NCBI GenBank assembly: GCA_963703325.1
Contig: OY969805.1
Location: forward strand, 1,798,001 to 1,862,000
DNA from: Aquilonibacter sp963703325
Lineage (GTDB): Bacteria > Vulcanimicrobiota > Vulcanimicrobiia > Vulcanimicrobiales > Vulcanimicrobiaceae
Length of the DNA: 64,000 nt
Reading direction: 5' to 3'
Below the pieces are notes generated by a model, which was not told the DNA's origin, made no database searches, and saw only the letters and a program-made list of their open reading frames with translations. Below, one piece after another: positions 16,139-24,637 of the stretch. The position numbers were made by a program, and so were the translations under genes. The stretch's first letter is position 1. Each line of letters starts with the position of its first letter.

Positions 16139-17360
16139 TGACCAGGCCTTCGAGTACAAGCAATCGGATGAGCAGCGTGCTGTGCTCGGGCGCGAGCGCG
16201 GGATCCATTTCGGCCACCGTGGTCGGGCCCGCTTGCAGGCGTTCGAATGCGGTACGACAGAGCGGCGGAAAAGCAACGACCTTGCCCGCGATGAGCAGCT
16301 CAATCCCTTCGCCGCGCTGACGCACCATGTAGGGAACGGTCTCGTCGATCCGCACGCGTGTCGAGGGCTTGACGTCGAGCGCTTCAAGTGCTTGCTCGAA
16401 CGCGCCGTTCGCATTCGGGCGCGTTAGCCGGAAGAGTTCGTTGAGCGCGATGTCGACCGCGATTTGCATGCGCGGCGTTTCGAACGTTTGCGCGAGGCGC
16501 GATTCGAAGAACTCGCCCAGGCGTGTCGCGAGATCTTCTTGCGCGAGGACGGCCGGCGGCAGCGCGTGACGCAGCTCGACGTCCTGATCGCCCGCGATGC
16601 GCAGCGCCAGATCCATCACGTCGGTGATGCGTACCGGCGCGAGCGCAAAGGTGCAGTGCAACGACATCGTCGCGGATGTCTTCGCTTCGTGCGGGAAACC
16701 GCGCGGGATGTACAGCGTGTCACCGGGCAATAACCGCACTTCGTCGAGCAGCTTGAGCCCCTCGACCTTGGTGCCGCTGTGGAAGGGCTGCGACTCGAGC
16801 GGAAGCGCGATGATCGGCTCGTAGATGCGCCAGGTCTTTTCGCCCGCGATCTGCGCGGTGAGCGTGTCGTGCGTGTCGTGGTGAACTTGGAAGCCCTGCG
16901 CGGCCGGCGGCGTGATATACACGTTCGGCTGTGCGAAGGCCATGAGATCGCGCTGCAGGTGGTTGCAGAAGCGCTGCAGGTCTGCGCTGAAGAGCGCAGC
17001 GTCCTTGATGATCAGCGTGTAGCCATCGGCGAAATAGTTGACGACCTTGCGCGCGTCGATCCAGCGGCGCGGCCCCTTGCCGGTGAGCCGCCAGCGCACG
17101 CTAGGACGCTCGTAGGTGAAGTCGTCCTCGGCGATCTCCGGGCTGCCCGCCCTGACCAGGGCGAAGTTCTCCGGCTCGCGGGCGCCCACGATGAGCGAGT
17201 CCTCGACGCCGGCGACGCTGTAGACGTCGCCAAAGTAGGCCGGGTCGTTGCGCTCGACGTGCAAGGGTAGCTTTTCGAAGTGCCGCTCGAAGAAGTCGGC
17301 GGCGGTGCTCGGCGCGAGCATGAACTCGAGCGCAGGGCGCTTAGCGATGACGGACTCCAC
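16128..17360 (-). CDS. JmjC/cupin-like 2-oxoglutarate oxygenase (ROX type)
   Basis: A 410-residue protein of the Cupin_4/JmjC ribosomal-oxygenase type (YcfD/NO66/MINA53). The iron motif HxD appears in HHDTHDTLTAQIAGEKTWRIYEP and the distal His in FPHEAKTS about 60 residues later. The C-terminal part is helical with a winged-helix-like end. Characterised members hydroxylate ribosomal proteins at Arg or His. The target here is unknown. Start at 17360 or ATG about 13 codons later. A GGAG site precedes the first. Confidence 0.85.
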   Translation of the reverse strand: MESVIAKRPALEFMLAPSTAADFFERHFEKLPLHVERNDPAYFGDVYSVAGVEDSLIVGAREPENFALVRAGSPEIAEDDFTYERPSVRWRLTGKGPRRWIDARKVVNYFADGYTLIIKDAALFSADLQRFCNHLQRDLMAFAQPNVYITPPAAQGFQVHHDTHDTLTAQIAGEKTWRIYEPIIALPLESQPFHSGTKVEGLKLLDEVRLLPGDTLYIPRGFPHEAKTSATMSLHCTFALAPVRITDVMDLALRIAGDQDVELRHALPPAVLAQEDLATRLGEFFESRLAQTFETPRMQIAVDIALNELFRLTRPNANGAFEQALEALDVKPSTRVRIDETVPYMVRQRGEGIELLIAGKVVAFPPLCRTAFERLQAGPTTVAEMDPALAPEHSTLLIRLLVLEGLVIIG

Positions 17361-17521
17361 TTGCGGTGATTATCGACCGGGCGTACTCTCAAGCTTAGGG
17401 CCGGCGCGCGCCGCGTTAACCATTTGGACAAAGGTCCCCACTTCGAATTGTGTAACCGTCGAGCCAGCCATCTCCGAGCCCCCCGCAGACACGGCGTCAA
17501 AGACGTTAAGGAGTATGAAGA

Positions 17522-18949
17522 ATGCCCGAGTTGCGCGATTTTCTTGAGCTGTCCTACGGTGAGCTCGAGGAACTCAACCTAGCGGCCAAGGAGCAACGAA
17601 GAAACCGCCTTCCGTTGGAACAAGTGCGGAAAGACCGGCTGAGCTATCTTAGCAATGAGAAGCGGATTAAGGCCGTCACCGTCCTCTTCTCCGACCTCGA
17701 AGGCCGGCTCCATATGCTCGACTACGACAAGAAGTTTTTGCTCAAGTCGTACGACAACCTGACGTTCGACGGCTCCTCGATCCGCGGCTTCACGCCGCAG
17801 CGTGAGAGCGATCTTCGCCTGGCGATCGATTGGCCGGCATTCTACTGGGGGCCGGCCGACGTTTTTGGACCGGGCAAGGTGCTGGTCTTCGGCGACGTGC
17901 TCAACCGCGACGGATCGCCCTTCTCGGGCGACATTCGCGGCGTGCTCAAGAAATTTTCGAACGACCAGTTTGCCAAGAACGGATACACGCTCAACGCCGC
18001 CAACGAGATCGAGGGCTTTCTCTTTGGAGGCGTCGACGCCGAACAGCGCTTCCATGAAACGGGAGGCTTCGAGTACGTCAACACCGGCGGCTACTACAAG
18101 TCTCTGCCGGGCGATCCGCTGCGAACCTTCATTGATACGGTGGCCGAAGTGCAGCGTTCGATGGGCTTCGAGAACGAGAAGGACCACCCCGAAGTTGCTC
18201 CCTCGCAGTTCGAGATCAACTACAACTACGGCGAAGCGGTCGCTGCCGCCGACACGATTGCGCTGTACAAGCTGATCTGCCGGCAGGTCGCAACCCAGAT
18301 GGACATGACCGCGAGCTTTCTGCCCAAGCCGATCGTTGGCGTCAACGGCAGCGGTATGCACACCAACGTTTCGGTGAGCAAAGACGGTAAGAATCTCTTC
18401 TGGGATCCGAAAGGCGACGAGAATCTCAGTGCGCTCGCGATGTCGTTCACGGATCGCGTCTTGAGTTCGGGGCTCGACATGTGCCTGATGCTCAACTCCT
18501 CAGTGAACGCGTACCGCCGGCTCGATCCGCACTTCGAAGCACCCAATCAGATCATGGCGTCAGCAATCGATCGTGGTTCGATGGTACGTTTTCCGATCGG
18601 CAACGAACGCAGCGTACGCATCGAAGTGCGCTCGGTCGCGCCGGATGCGAATCCGTACATGGTGATGCTCGCGGTCTTCAAGACCGGACTCGAAGGCGTG
18701 TTGGATAACACGCCCAATCTGCGCCAGGCTAAGCGCTATTTGCCCGATAATATCTACGACGCGCTGGACGCTTTCCGCAATTCAAAGTGGACGAGCGTGC
18801 TACTCGGCGACGACGTCAAGGAGCGCTACGCCGAATTGAAGCAGGTCGCTGCCGATCGCTGCCCGCGCACGTTGGGCACGATCGTGAAGGGGCCCGAGGT
18901 CCAATTCCACCACGAAGTGTACAACCAGTACCTCTGGAATCTCTTTTAG
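17522..18949 (+). CDS. glnA: Glutamine synthetase, type I-like
   Basis: A 475-residue glutamine synthetase, making glutamine from glutamate, ammonia and ATP. Visible family signatures: FDGSSIRGFT near residue 82, NEIEGFLF and HHPE-type metal ligands, VAPSQFEINYNYGEAV near 226, KPIVGVNGSGMHTNVS near 262, and NERSVRIEVR near 360. The adenylylation Tyr motif (NLYDLP) of the GSI-beta group is absent (MKRYLPDN region differs), so control is likely by feedback or transcription. GGAG precedes ATG 17522. It is the first gene of the nitrogen module with amt. Confidence 0.93.
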   Translation: MPELRDFLELSYGELEELNLAAKEQRRNRLPLEQVRKDRLSYLSNEKRIKAVTVLFSDLEGRLHMLDYDKKFLLKSYDNLTFDGSSIRGFTPQRESDLRLAIDWPAFYWGPADVFGPGKVLVFGDVLNRDGSPFSGDIRGVLKKFSNDQFAKNGYTLNAANEIEGFLFGGVDAEQRFHETGGFEYVNTGGYYKSLPGDPLRTFIDTVAEVQRSMGFENEKDHPEVAPSQFEINYNYGEAVAAADTIALYKLICRQVATQMDMTASFLPKPIVGVNGSGMHTNVSVSKDGKNLFWDPKGDENLSALAMSFTDRVLSSGLDMCLMLNSSVNAYRRLDPHFEAPNQIMASAIDRGSMVRFPIGNERSVRIEVRSVAPDANPYMVMLAVFKTGLEGVLDNTPNLRQAKRYLPDNIYDALDAFRNSKWTSVLLGDDVKERYAELKQVAADRCPRTLGTIVKGPEVQFHHEVYNQYLWNLF

Positions 18950-18979
18950 GGAAGCGCTGACTTAGCCAGCTCTTCGTCA

Positions 18980-19025
18980 GTGAGGTCTTTGTTTGCCGTG
19001 CACAAATCTCAGACCTCACTTTCTC
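18980..19025 (+). terminator. Terminator-like hairpin after glnA
   Basis: GTGAGGTCT (18980-18988) pairs with AGACCTCAC (19011-19019), with an inner TTTGT/ACAAA helix and a following TTTC. It lies 30 bp after the glnA stop and separates glnA from amt, which then needs its own promoter. Confidence 0.6.
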
Positions 19026-19134
19026 GATCTGGCCTAAATCAGAGCTCCCCTATGCACCGCATGTCTAATGCGCTAGTCCTCTTACGCACCTAGAATACAA
19101 CAATCTCTCTTCCTCCGTTGCGTAAGGGGTTCGT

Positions 19135-20529
19135 TTGGTGTTTGTACTAGCTGACGTCAATCCGTATCTCGAAGCCCCGAAATGGCTGAACTCCGGTGAC
19201 ACGGCGTGGCAACTTACCGCCGCGACGTTCGTCGGATTACAGAGCATCCCGGGGCTCGCGATTTTATATGCCGGCCTCGTGAAGAAGAAGTGGGCGCTTA
19301 ACTCGGCGGTCATGGTCTTTTATGCATTTTCGATCGTGTTGCTGACCTGGACGCTCATAAGCTACAACATGAGCTTCGGTACGCCCGCGAAGCTCGGTCC
19401 CGGAATTCTCGCGGCGTTGATCGGCGTTCCTGGCCCCGCGCTCAGTCCGCTCTTCGAGGTCGGGCAATCGGTCGTGCCGCTCGCGGCGGGCGGGATGCCC
19501 GAATTGCACTTCCCCGGCTCGGCAATGATCTATTTCCAATTTGTCTTCGCGGCAATCACGCCGATCCTCATCGCAGGCTCGGTCTTCGGGCGAATGAATT
19601 TCAAAGCGTGGATGCTGTTCGTTCCGCTGTGGAGTGTGATCGTGTATTCGATCGGCGCCTTCGCGCTGTGGGGTGGCGGCTGGCTTGCTCAACTCGGCGC
19701 CGTCGATTATTCCGGCGGTTACGTCATTCACTTGGCGGCCGGCATATCGGGCTTTACCGCGGCAGCCGTCGTCGGTCCGCGACTGTTGGCCGATCAACGG
19801 GACTTCGAACCGAACAACCTCATCATGGCGTTCGCCGGCGCCGGTATCCTTTGGCTCGGCTGGAACGGCTTCAACGGCGGCGATCCGTACTTCGCCAACG
19901 CGGACGCCGGAGCGGCGGTGCTCAACACCAACATCGCGACGGCGACTGCGCTGCTCGTGTGGCTGATTGCGGACATGTTCGTCACGGGCAAGCCGAACGC
20001 CGTCTCGATGATCAACGGCATGATCGCCGGGCTCGTCGCGATCACGCCGTGCGCTGGTTTCGTCAACGGCTATGGCGCGATCATGGTCGGGGTTGTGACG
20101 ATCGTTCCGTGGCTCACGCTCAACTACCTCGGCAAACTCTCGTTCATGAAAAAGGTCGACGACACGTTCTCGGTGCTGCACACGCACGGCGTAGCGGGTC
20201 TGGTCGGCGGACTCATGGCGGGTCTAGTTGCCGATCCGGCTATGATCGAGTATGTCGCGAATCCCGCCGCCGGGAAGAACGCGGCGACGGTCACGGTCTC
20301 AGGCTGGCTCTACGGCGGCGGTCCGGTCCAGTTCGTGCATCAAGCCGAGGCCGCAGCATTTATCATCGTCGTCAATTTCATCGGCACGTTCATCATCCTC
20401 AAGCTGATCAGCTTCGTCGTGCCATTGCGCGTTACCGAAGACCACATGGTGGCCGGTGACCTCGCGATACATGGCGTCGATCCGATTCCGGGCATCGGGG
20501 TTCCGAATAGCGCGGGTTCGCACGCATGA
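19135..20529 (+). CDS. amt: Ammonium transporter (Amt/MEP family)
   Basis: A 464-residue transporter with about 11 TM helices. Diagnostic residues are the twin histidines (VIHLAAGISG, residue ~200, and VLHTHGVAGLVGG, ~343), the ammonium-gate aromatic residues near FQFVFAAIT, and the conserved GxxWxGWNGFN segment. It conducts ammonium for assimilation by glutamine synthetase. No signal peptide is attached. TTG 19135 or GTG 19138 follow an AGGGG site. No PII gene is linked, unlike most amt loci. The 3' end overlaps the following outer-membrane gene by ATGA. Confidence 0.93.
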   Translation: MVFVLADVNPYLEAPKWLNSGDTAWQLTAATFVGLQSIPGLAILYAGLVKKKWALNSAVMVFYAFSIVLLTWTLISYNMSFGTPAKLGPGILAALIGVPGPALSPLFEVGQSVVPLAAGGMPELHFPGSAMIYFQFVFAAITPILIAGSVFGRMNFKAWMLFVPLWSVIVYSIGAFALWGGGWLAQLGAVDYSGGYVIHLAAGISGFTAAAVVGPRLLADQRDFEPNNLIMAFAGAGILWLGWNGFNGGDPYFANADAGAAVLNTNIATATALLVWLIADMFVTGKPNAVSMINGMIAGLVAITPCAGFVNGYGAIMVGVVTIVPWLTLNYLGKLSFMKKVDDTFSVLHTHGVAGLVGGLMAGLVADPAMIEYVANPAAGKNAATVTVSGWLYGGGPVQFVHQAEAAAFIIVVNFIGTFIILKLISFVVPLRVTEDHMVAGDLAIHGVDPIPGIGVPNSAGSHA

Positions 20530-21749
20530 GGGTCGCAAGGCTAGCACTGGCCGCGGTGGCAGCCACAGCGATCGTCGTGGGAGGAGAGAAGGCGGCGTCT
20601 GCTCAGCAGACGCCGCCTGCTAAACTAAGCGCTGCCGCAAGCGCCACGCCGGCGCCGACGCCGACACCAACTGCGACGCCATTCGCATCGGGCTCGATCG
20701 GCGGTGCATTTCTCGTCTACGGAGCTTCCACCAACAACGTCAATGCAACCGGCGCGCTCGACACGCCGACCGGCGTCGACCAAACAACGCACGGCGACAT
20801 GAGCGACATGCTGGTCAACGCGAGCCTTACATCGGGATACTTCAAAGCGTCGACGACCGTGGGCGGCTACAGCTTCCCGACGATAGGTACCGCGATTAAT
20901 TCAACCTTCAATAATTATCAGTCGCAGTTCAACAACCTGACCTGCGCAAACACGAGTTGTTACTCGCTCATTCCGCTCTGGCAAGCCACGTATACCTCGC
21001 CCGATCAGCATCTGACCGTTTACGGAGGACAGATCGGCACGCTGCTGGGCGCGGAAGGCGCGTTCACCTACCAGAACGTCAACATTGAACGCGGCCTGGG
21101 CTGGGCGCTCGAGCCGGTCGTAAGCCGCGGCGTCCATGTGGGCTATACCAACGGTCCGTGGACGGTTGCCGCGGAATACAACGACGGTTTCTATAGCGGT
21201 TCGCTCCGCACGATCGAATACGAGGTTGCGTGGGCGCCGTCGAGCACGACGTCGTGGACCTTCGTCGGGATGAATCCGAACGCGAATACTCCGGGCAACG
21301 CGACGTCGTTCATTGCCAATCAATCGGAATACAACCTGATGTACTCGCACACCGCGGGCAGGTGGACGTTCTCACCCTACGCGTTGTTCGTGACATCGCC
21401 GGCTTCGGCGGCGCTCGGGTACACGCAGGTGGAGTCGGATTACGCGATCTCGCTGCTCGGCTCGTACACGTTCTCGAGTCTCTTCTCGGTCGGCTTCCGG
21501 CTCGAGGATGCGGAGAACGAGGCTGCGACGAGCGCGCTGACCCCCAACGCTTTTCTGTTGTACGGGCCCGGGAGCGGCGCCACGACCTACACGCTGACGC
21601 CGACCTATAAGTTCGCCGGTTACGGCATCGTGCGGGTTGAGTGGGGACACGTCACCGTGCGCAATGGGCTCGCTGGGGCCTTATTCGGCGCCGCAGGAAC
21701 GACCACGTACCAGAATCGCTTCGCAATCGAGATCGGCGCGACCAAGTAG
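20526..21749 (+). CDS. Outer-membrane beta-barrel protein co-translated with amt
   Basis: A 407-residue exported protein. The signal peptide (1-26, ending ASA) and a Thr/Pro linker (TPAPTPTPTATP) are followed by long alternating beta strands rich in Gly, Thr, Tyr and Asn and ending in FAIEIGATK. The pattern fits a Bbp2-type or porin-like barrel; it could also be a phosphate/nutrient-selective porin. Its ATG overlaps the amt stop, so it may let ammonium or organic nitrogen through the outer membrane. The pairing with amt is seen, but the role is inference. Confidence 0.7.
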   Translation: MRVARLALAAVAATAIVVGGEKAASAQQTPPAKLSAAASATPAPTPTPTATPFASGSIGGAFLVYGASTNNVNATGALDTPTGVDQTTHGDMSDMLVNASLTSGYFKASTTVGGYSFPTIGTAINSTFNNYQSQFNNLTCANTSCYSLIPLWQATYTSPDQHLTVYGGQIGTLLGAEGAFTYQNVNIERGLGWALEPVVSRGVHVGYTNGPWTVAAEYNDGFYSGSLRTIEYEVAWAPSSTTSWTFVGMNPNANTPGNATSFIANQSEYNLMYSHTAGRWTFSPYALFVTSPASAALGYTQVESDYAISLLGSYTFSSLFSVGFRLEDAENEAATSALTPNAFLLYGPGSGATTYTLTPTYKFAGYGIVRVEWGHVTVRNGLAGALFGAAGTTTYQNRFAIEIGATK

Positions 21750-21770
21750 AGGGACGGCCAAGGTTAGAAT

Positions 21771-21784
21771 CGAACGTACGTTCG
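21771..21784. promoter_or_regulatory. LexA/DinR-type SOS box
   Basis: CGAACGTACGTTCG is a perfect 14-bp palindrome matching the Gram-positive SOS consensus CGAAC-RNRY-GTTCG at every fixed position. A -10-like TAGAAT (21765-21770) abuts it. It lies upstream of the main rpsR promoter. The match is seen; LexA binding is inferred. Confidence 0.5.
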
Positions 21785-21800
21785 CATCCGAAAAAGCGCT

Positions 21801-21828
21801 TTGACGCGCGGGGCCGGCATGGTAAGAT
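21801..21828 (+). promoter_or_regulatory. Promoter of the rpsR-rplI-lonC-dnaB operon
   Basis: TTGACG (21801-21806) and TAAGAT (21823-21828) are 16 bp apart. The leader to the rpsR start (about 110 bases) contains two GC-rich hairpin candidates (CCGGT/ACCGG and CCCGGG/CCGGG) that could take part in ribosomal-protein autoregulation. Confidence 0.6.
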
Positions 21829-21942
21829 GTGCCGTCCGGTCCCGCTCGTGGCGACCGGTAGTGCCCCGGGTTTGCCGGGTCACTTGGCTAGAACGCGGCC
21901 TCTATGGCCCGTTTCAACCACCTAGTCGAAAGGACAACGAAC

Positions 21943-22194
21943 GTGGCTACCAAGCTGAAGACGAAGCGCGCGGTGAAAGATCGCCGCCCCAAGCGCAAGT
22001 CGTGTAATTTCTGCGCCGATAAGGCGCTCGACATCAGCTATCGCGATGTCAATCGCCTCAAGAAATATGTGTCGGAGCGCGGCAAGATCGTTCCGCGACG
22101 CATCTCGGGCAACTGCGCCAAGCACCAACGGTTGCTGACGACCGCTGTGAAGCGCGCGCGTATCATTGCATTCCTTCCTTACGTTTCCGAATAA
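21943..22194 (+). CDS. rpsR: Small ribosomal subunit protein bS18
   Basis: An 83-residue bS18 with the Cys pair of the N-terminal tail (CNFCADK) found in zinc-binding (C+) forms and the conserved core SYRDVNRLKKYVSERGKIVPRRISGNCAKHQR. GTG 21943 follows an AAAGGA site; the in-frame ATG 21904 upstream adds 13 non-family residues. First gene of a conserved operon that usually also has rpsF and ssb, which are not seen in this window. Confidence 0.95.
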   Translation: MATKLKTKRAVKDRRPKRKSCNFCADKALDISYRDVNRLKKYVSERGKIVPRRISGNCAKHQRLLTTAVKRARIIAFLPYVSE

Positions 22195-22208
22195 CCGGGG
22201 TTTACTAC

Positions 22209-22655
22209 ATGAAAGTCATTCTTCTGAGCGACGTGAAAGCGCTCGGGAAGAAGGGCGATGTCGTCGATGTCGCCGAGGGCTATGGGCGCAACTTTTTGCT
22301 GCCGCGCAATCTGGCGTCTGAAGCGAATAAAGGCGCCTTGGCTGCGCATGCCGATCAAAAGCGCGCGGTAGAGAAGCGCGAGGCGCAAACGCTCGCTGAC
22401 GCCAAAGAGCTTGCAACGAAGATCGAGAGCACGCAGCTCGCCGTCAAGGCCAAGGCCGGCGGCAACGGCAAACTTTTCGGCGCGGTGACCAACGCCGACA
22501 TTGCCAATGCGATTGCAAGCACGCTTGCGGTCGACGTCGATAAGCACAAGATCGAGATCAAGAGTCAGATCAAAGCGCTCGGCACCTATCCCGTCGAGAT
22601 CAAGCTCCATCGCAACGTGGTTGCCAAAGCGACGATCAACGTCGTTTCTTCGTAG
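22209..22655 (+). CDS. rplI: Large ribosomal subunit protein bL9
   Basis: A 148-residue bL9 with the N-terminal domain MKVILLSDVKALGKKGDVV, AEGYGRNFLLPRNLA, the long central helix and the C-terminal domain. It binds 23S rRNA domain V and helps maintain reading frame. It starts 15 bp after rpsR and ends 11 bp before lonC. Confidence 0.97.
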   Translation: MKVILLSDVKALGKKGDVVDVAEGYGRNFLLPRNLASEANKGALAAHADQKRAVEKREAQTLADAKELATKIESTQLAVKAKAGGNGKLFGAVTNADIANAIASTLAVDVDKHKIEIKSQIKALGTYPVEIKLHRNVVAKATINVVSS

Positions 22656-22666
22656 GCCGCTCATCA

Positions 22667-24637
22667 ATGGCCGCGACGAACGGTGAATACGCTTCGCGCC
22701 TGCGCCGCAAACTCGGCGTCGAGGACGAGCTAAACCGTTACGTCTCGGCCCTCTACGAAATGCTGGCGGGGGCGATTGGGCAGGAAAAGCTCGTGCTCCG
22801 CGCCGGCAAAGTGAGTGCCCTGAAGATGATGCGTTCGCAGAATCTTCCCGACCGTTTGTGCGCGCTCGCGCGGCTGGTCTTCGAAGACCCGACGATCGAG
22901 CGCACGACGACACGCGCGCAGCAACGTAGGACGATCGCGGAGATCGAAGAGGCGATGGCCGATTTGTTGGCGCACAAGAGCGTCGGCGATTCCATCGACC
23001 GCAGGGTCTCCGAGAAGATGAACGCGCGCCACCAGGAGTATCTCAACGATCTCAAGCTGGAAGCGTTGCGCGAAGATACGGGCCCGGAAACCCCCGCGAC
23101 GCAGGCCAAGCTCGAAGAGCTCGAAGCGCTCTCGCAGCGTAATCTGGCGGCTTCGGCGTTGCAGCAGTTGCGTCCGCAACGGTTACCCGAGATCGTCGGT
23201 CAAGAGGGCGCGATCAAAGCGCTGGTCGCGAAGATCAGCTCGCCGTATCCGCAACACGTGATTCTCTATGGGCCGCCCGGCGTCGGCAAGACGACTGCCG
23301 CGCGGCTCGTGCTTGAACTCGCCAAGTCTCGCGCCTACACGCCGTTTGCCAAGGACGCGCCGTTCGTCGAAACCAGCGGCACGACGCTGCGCTGGGATCC
23401 GCGCGAGACGACCAATCCGCTCCTCGGCAGCGTGCACGATCCGATCTATCAGGGCAGCCGGCGCGAGTTCGCCGAAGCCGGGATTCCCGAGCCGAAGCTC
23501 GGCCTGGTCACGCGCGCCCACGGCGGCGTGCTCTTCATCGACGAGATCGGCGAGCTCGACCCGCTCTTGCAGACACGCCTGCTCAAGGTCCTCGAGGACA
23601 AGCGCGTCACCTTTGAATCGTCGTACTACGACGAGAGCGCGCCCAACGTCCCGGCCTATATCAAGCGGCTTTTCAAAGAGGGCGCGCCTGCGGACTTTAT
23701 TCTGATCGGTGCCACCACCCGTGATCCCGACGAAATCGATCCGGCCATTCGCTCGCGCGCGTCGGAGATTTTCTTTTCGCCGCTGACCCAGCATCAAGTC
23801 GTATCGATCGTCCAAGGCGCGATCAAACGGCTTGGCGCGAAGGCCGCGCGCGGTGTCCCGCAGTTGATCGCGTCGTACACGATCGAGGGTCGTAAAGCGG
23901 TGCAGATCGTCGCCGACGCCTATAGCCAAGCGCTGTACCGTGTCGATCCCAAACGAAGCAATGCGCCGGTGACGCTGACTGAGGACGACGTGCGGGTGGT
24001 GGTGCAGACCAGCCGCCTCGTACCGCATACGCTGGTGCGCGCTCGCGCAACGCGCGAGATCGGCAAAACGTTCGGGTTGGGCGTGCACAACTATCTCGGC
24101 AGTATCATCGAGATCGAAGCTATGGCGTTTCCGGCGGCGCAACCCGGGAAGGGCACGATTCGCTTCAACGATACGGCCGGCTCGATGGCCAAGGACTCGG
24201 TCTTTAATGCGACCAGCGTGTTGCGCGCGCAGGCCGGTGTCGACGTCTCCGACTTTGACTTGCACATCAACATCGTCGGCGGCGGCAACATCGACGGTCC
24301 CTCGGCGGGTCTGGCAATTTTTCTTGCGCTCTACTCGGCCACGACCAAGACTCCGCTGCCGCAGGACGTGGCAATCACGGGTGAGCTCTCGATTCAGGGC
24401 AAGATCCGCGCAGTAGGAGGCGTGGTGGAGAAACTCTATGCGGCACGGCAAGCAGGCATGCGCGCCATGCTCTTGCCGAAGGAAAACGCTCGCGAGGTCG
24501 ACGTCGCGCTCTCGGGCGTCCAGGTGCTGCCGGTCGCGACCGTCGATCAGGCGCTGCGCGAACTGCGCGTCCACAAGTTATCCACTCGTCGTTCGCAAGG
24601 TCGCTCACAGAGCACGCGTCGCAAGACCCGCACGTGA
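22667..24637 (+). CDS. lonC: Lon-family ATP-dependent protease, LonC type
   Basis: A 656-residue ATP-dependent serine protease. An N-terminal helical domain (1-160), quite unlike the LonA substrate domain, precedes the AAA+ module with Walker A GPPGVGKT near 205 and Walker B GGVLFIDEIGELD near 290. The proteolytic domain has the catalytic Ser in DGPSAGLA (~546) and Lys in GKIRAVGGVVEK (~590), giving the Ser-Lys dyad. Family LonC enzymes degrade unfolded proteins, and some are ATP-independent. Gene order rplI-lonC-dnaB is known from several phyla. It overlaps dnaB by GTGA. Confidence 0.9.
   Translation: MAATNGEYASRLRRKLGVEDELNRYVSALYEMLAGAIGQEKLVLRAGKVSALKMMRSQNLPDRLCALARLVFEDPTIERTTTRAQQRRTIAEIEEAMADLLAHKSVGDSIDRRVSEKMNARHQEYLNDLKLEALREDTGPETPATQAKLEELEALSQRNLAASALQQLRPQRLPEIVGQEGAIKALVAKISSPYPQHVILYGPPGVGKTTAARLVLELAKSRAYTPFAKDAPFVETSGTTLRWDPRETTNPLLGSVHDPIYQGSRREFAEAGIPEPKLGLVTRAHGGVLFIDEIGELDPLLQTRLLKVLEDKRVTFESSYYDESAPNVPAYIKRLFKEGAPADFILIGATTRDPDEIDPAIRSRASEIFFSPLTQHQVVSIVQGAIKRLGAKAARGVPQLIASYTIEGRKAVQIVADAYSQALYRVDPKRSNAPVTLTEDDVRVVVQTSRLVPHTLVRARATREIGKTFGLGVHNYLGSIIEIEAMAFPAAQPGKGTIRFNDTAGSMAKDSVFNATSVLRAQAGVDVSDFDLHINIVGGGNIDGPSAGLAIFLALYSATTKTPLPQDVAITGELSIQGKIRAVGGVVEKLYAARQAGMRAMLLPKENAREVDVALSGVQVLPVATVDQALRELRVHKLSTRRSQGRSQSTRRKTRT

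Noticed and set aside
17361..17521. Glutamine riboswitch (glnA RNA) before glnA
   Set aside because: The spacer lacks the conserved core of that motif; only an ordinary spacer with a GGAG site is seen.
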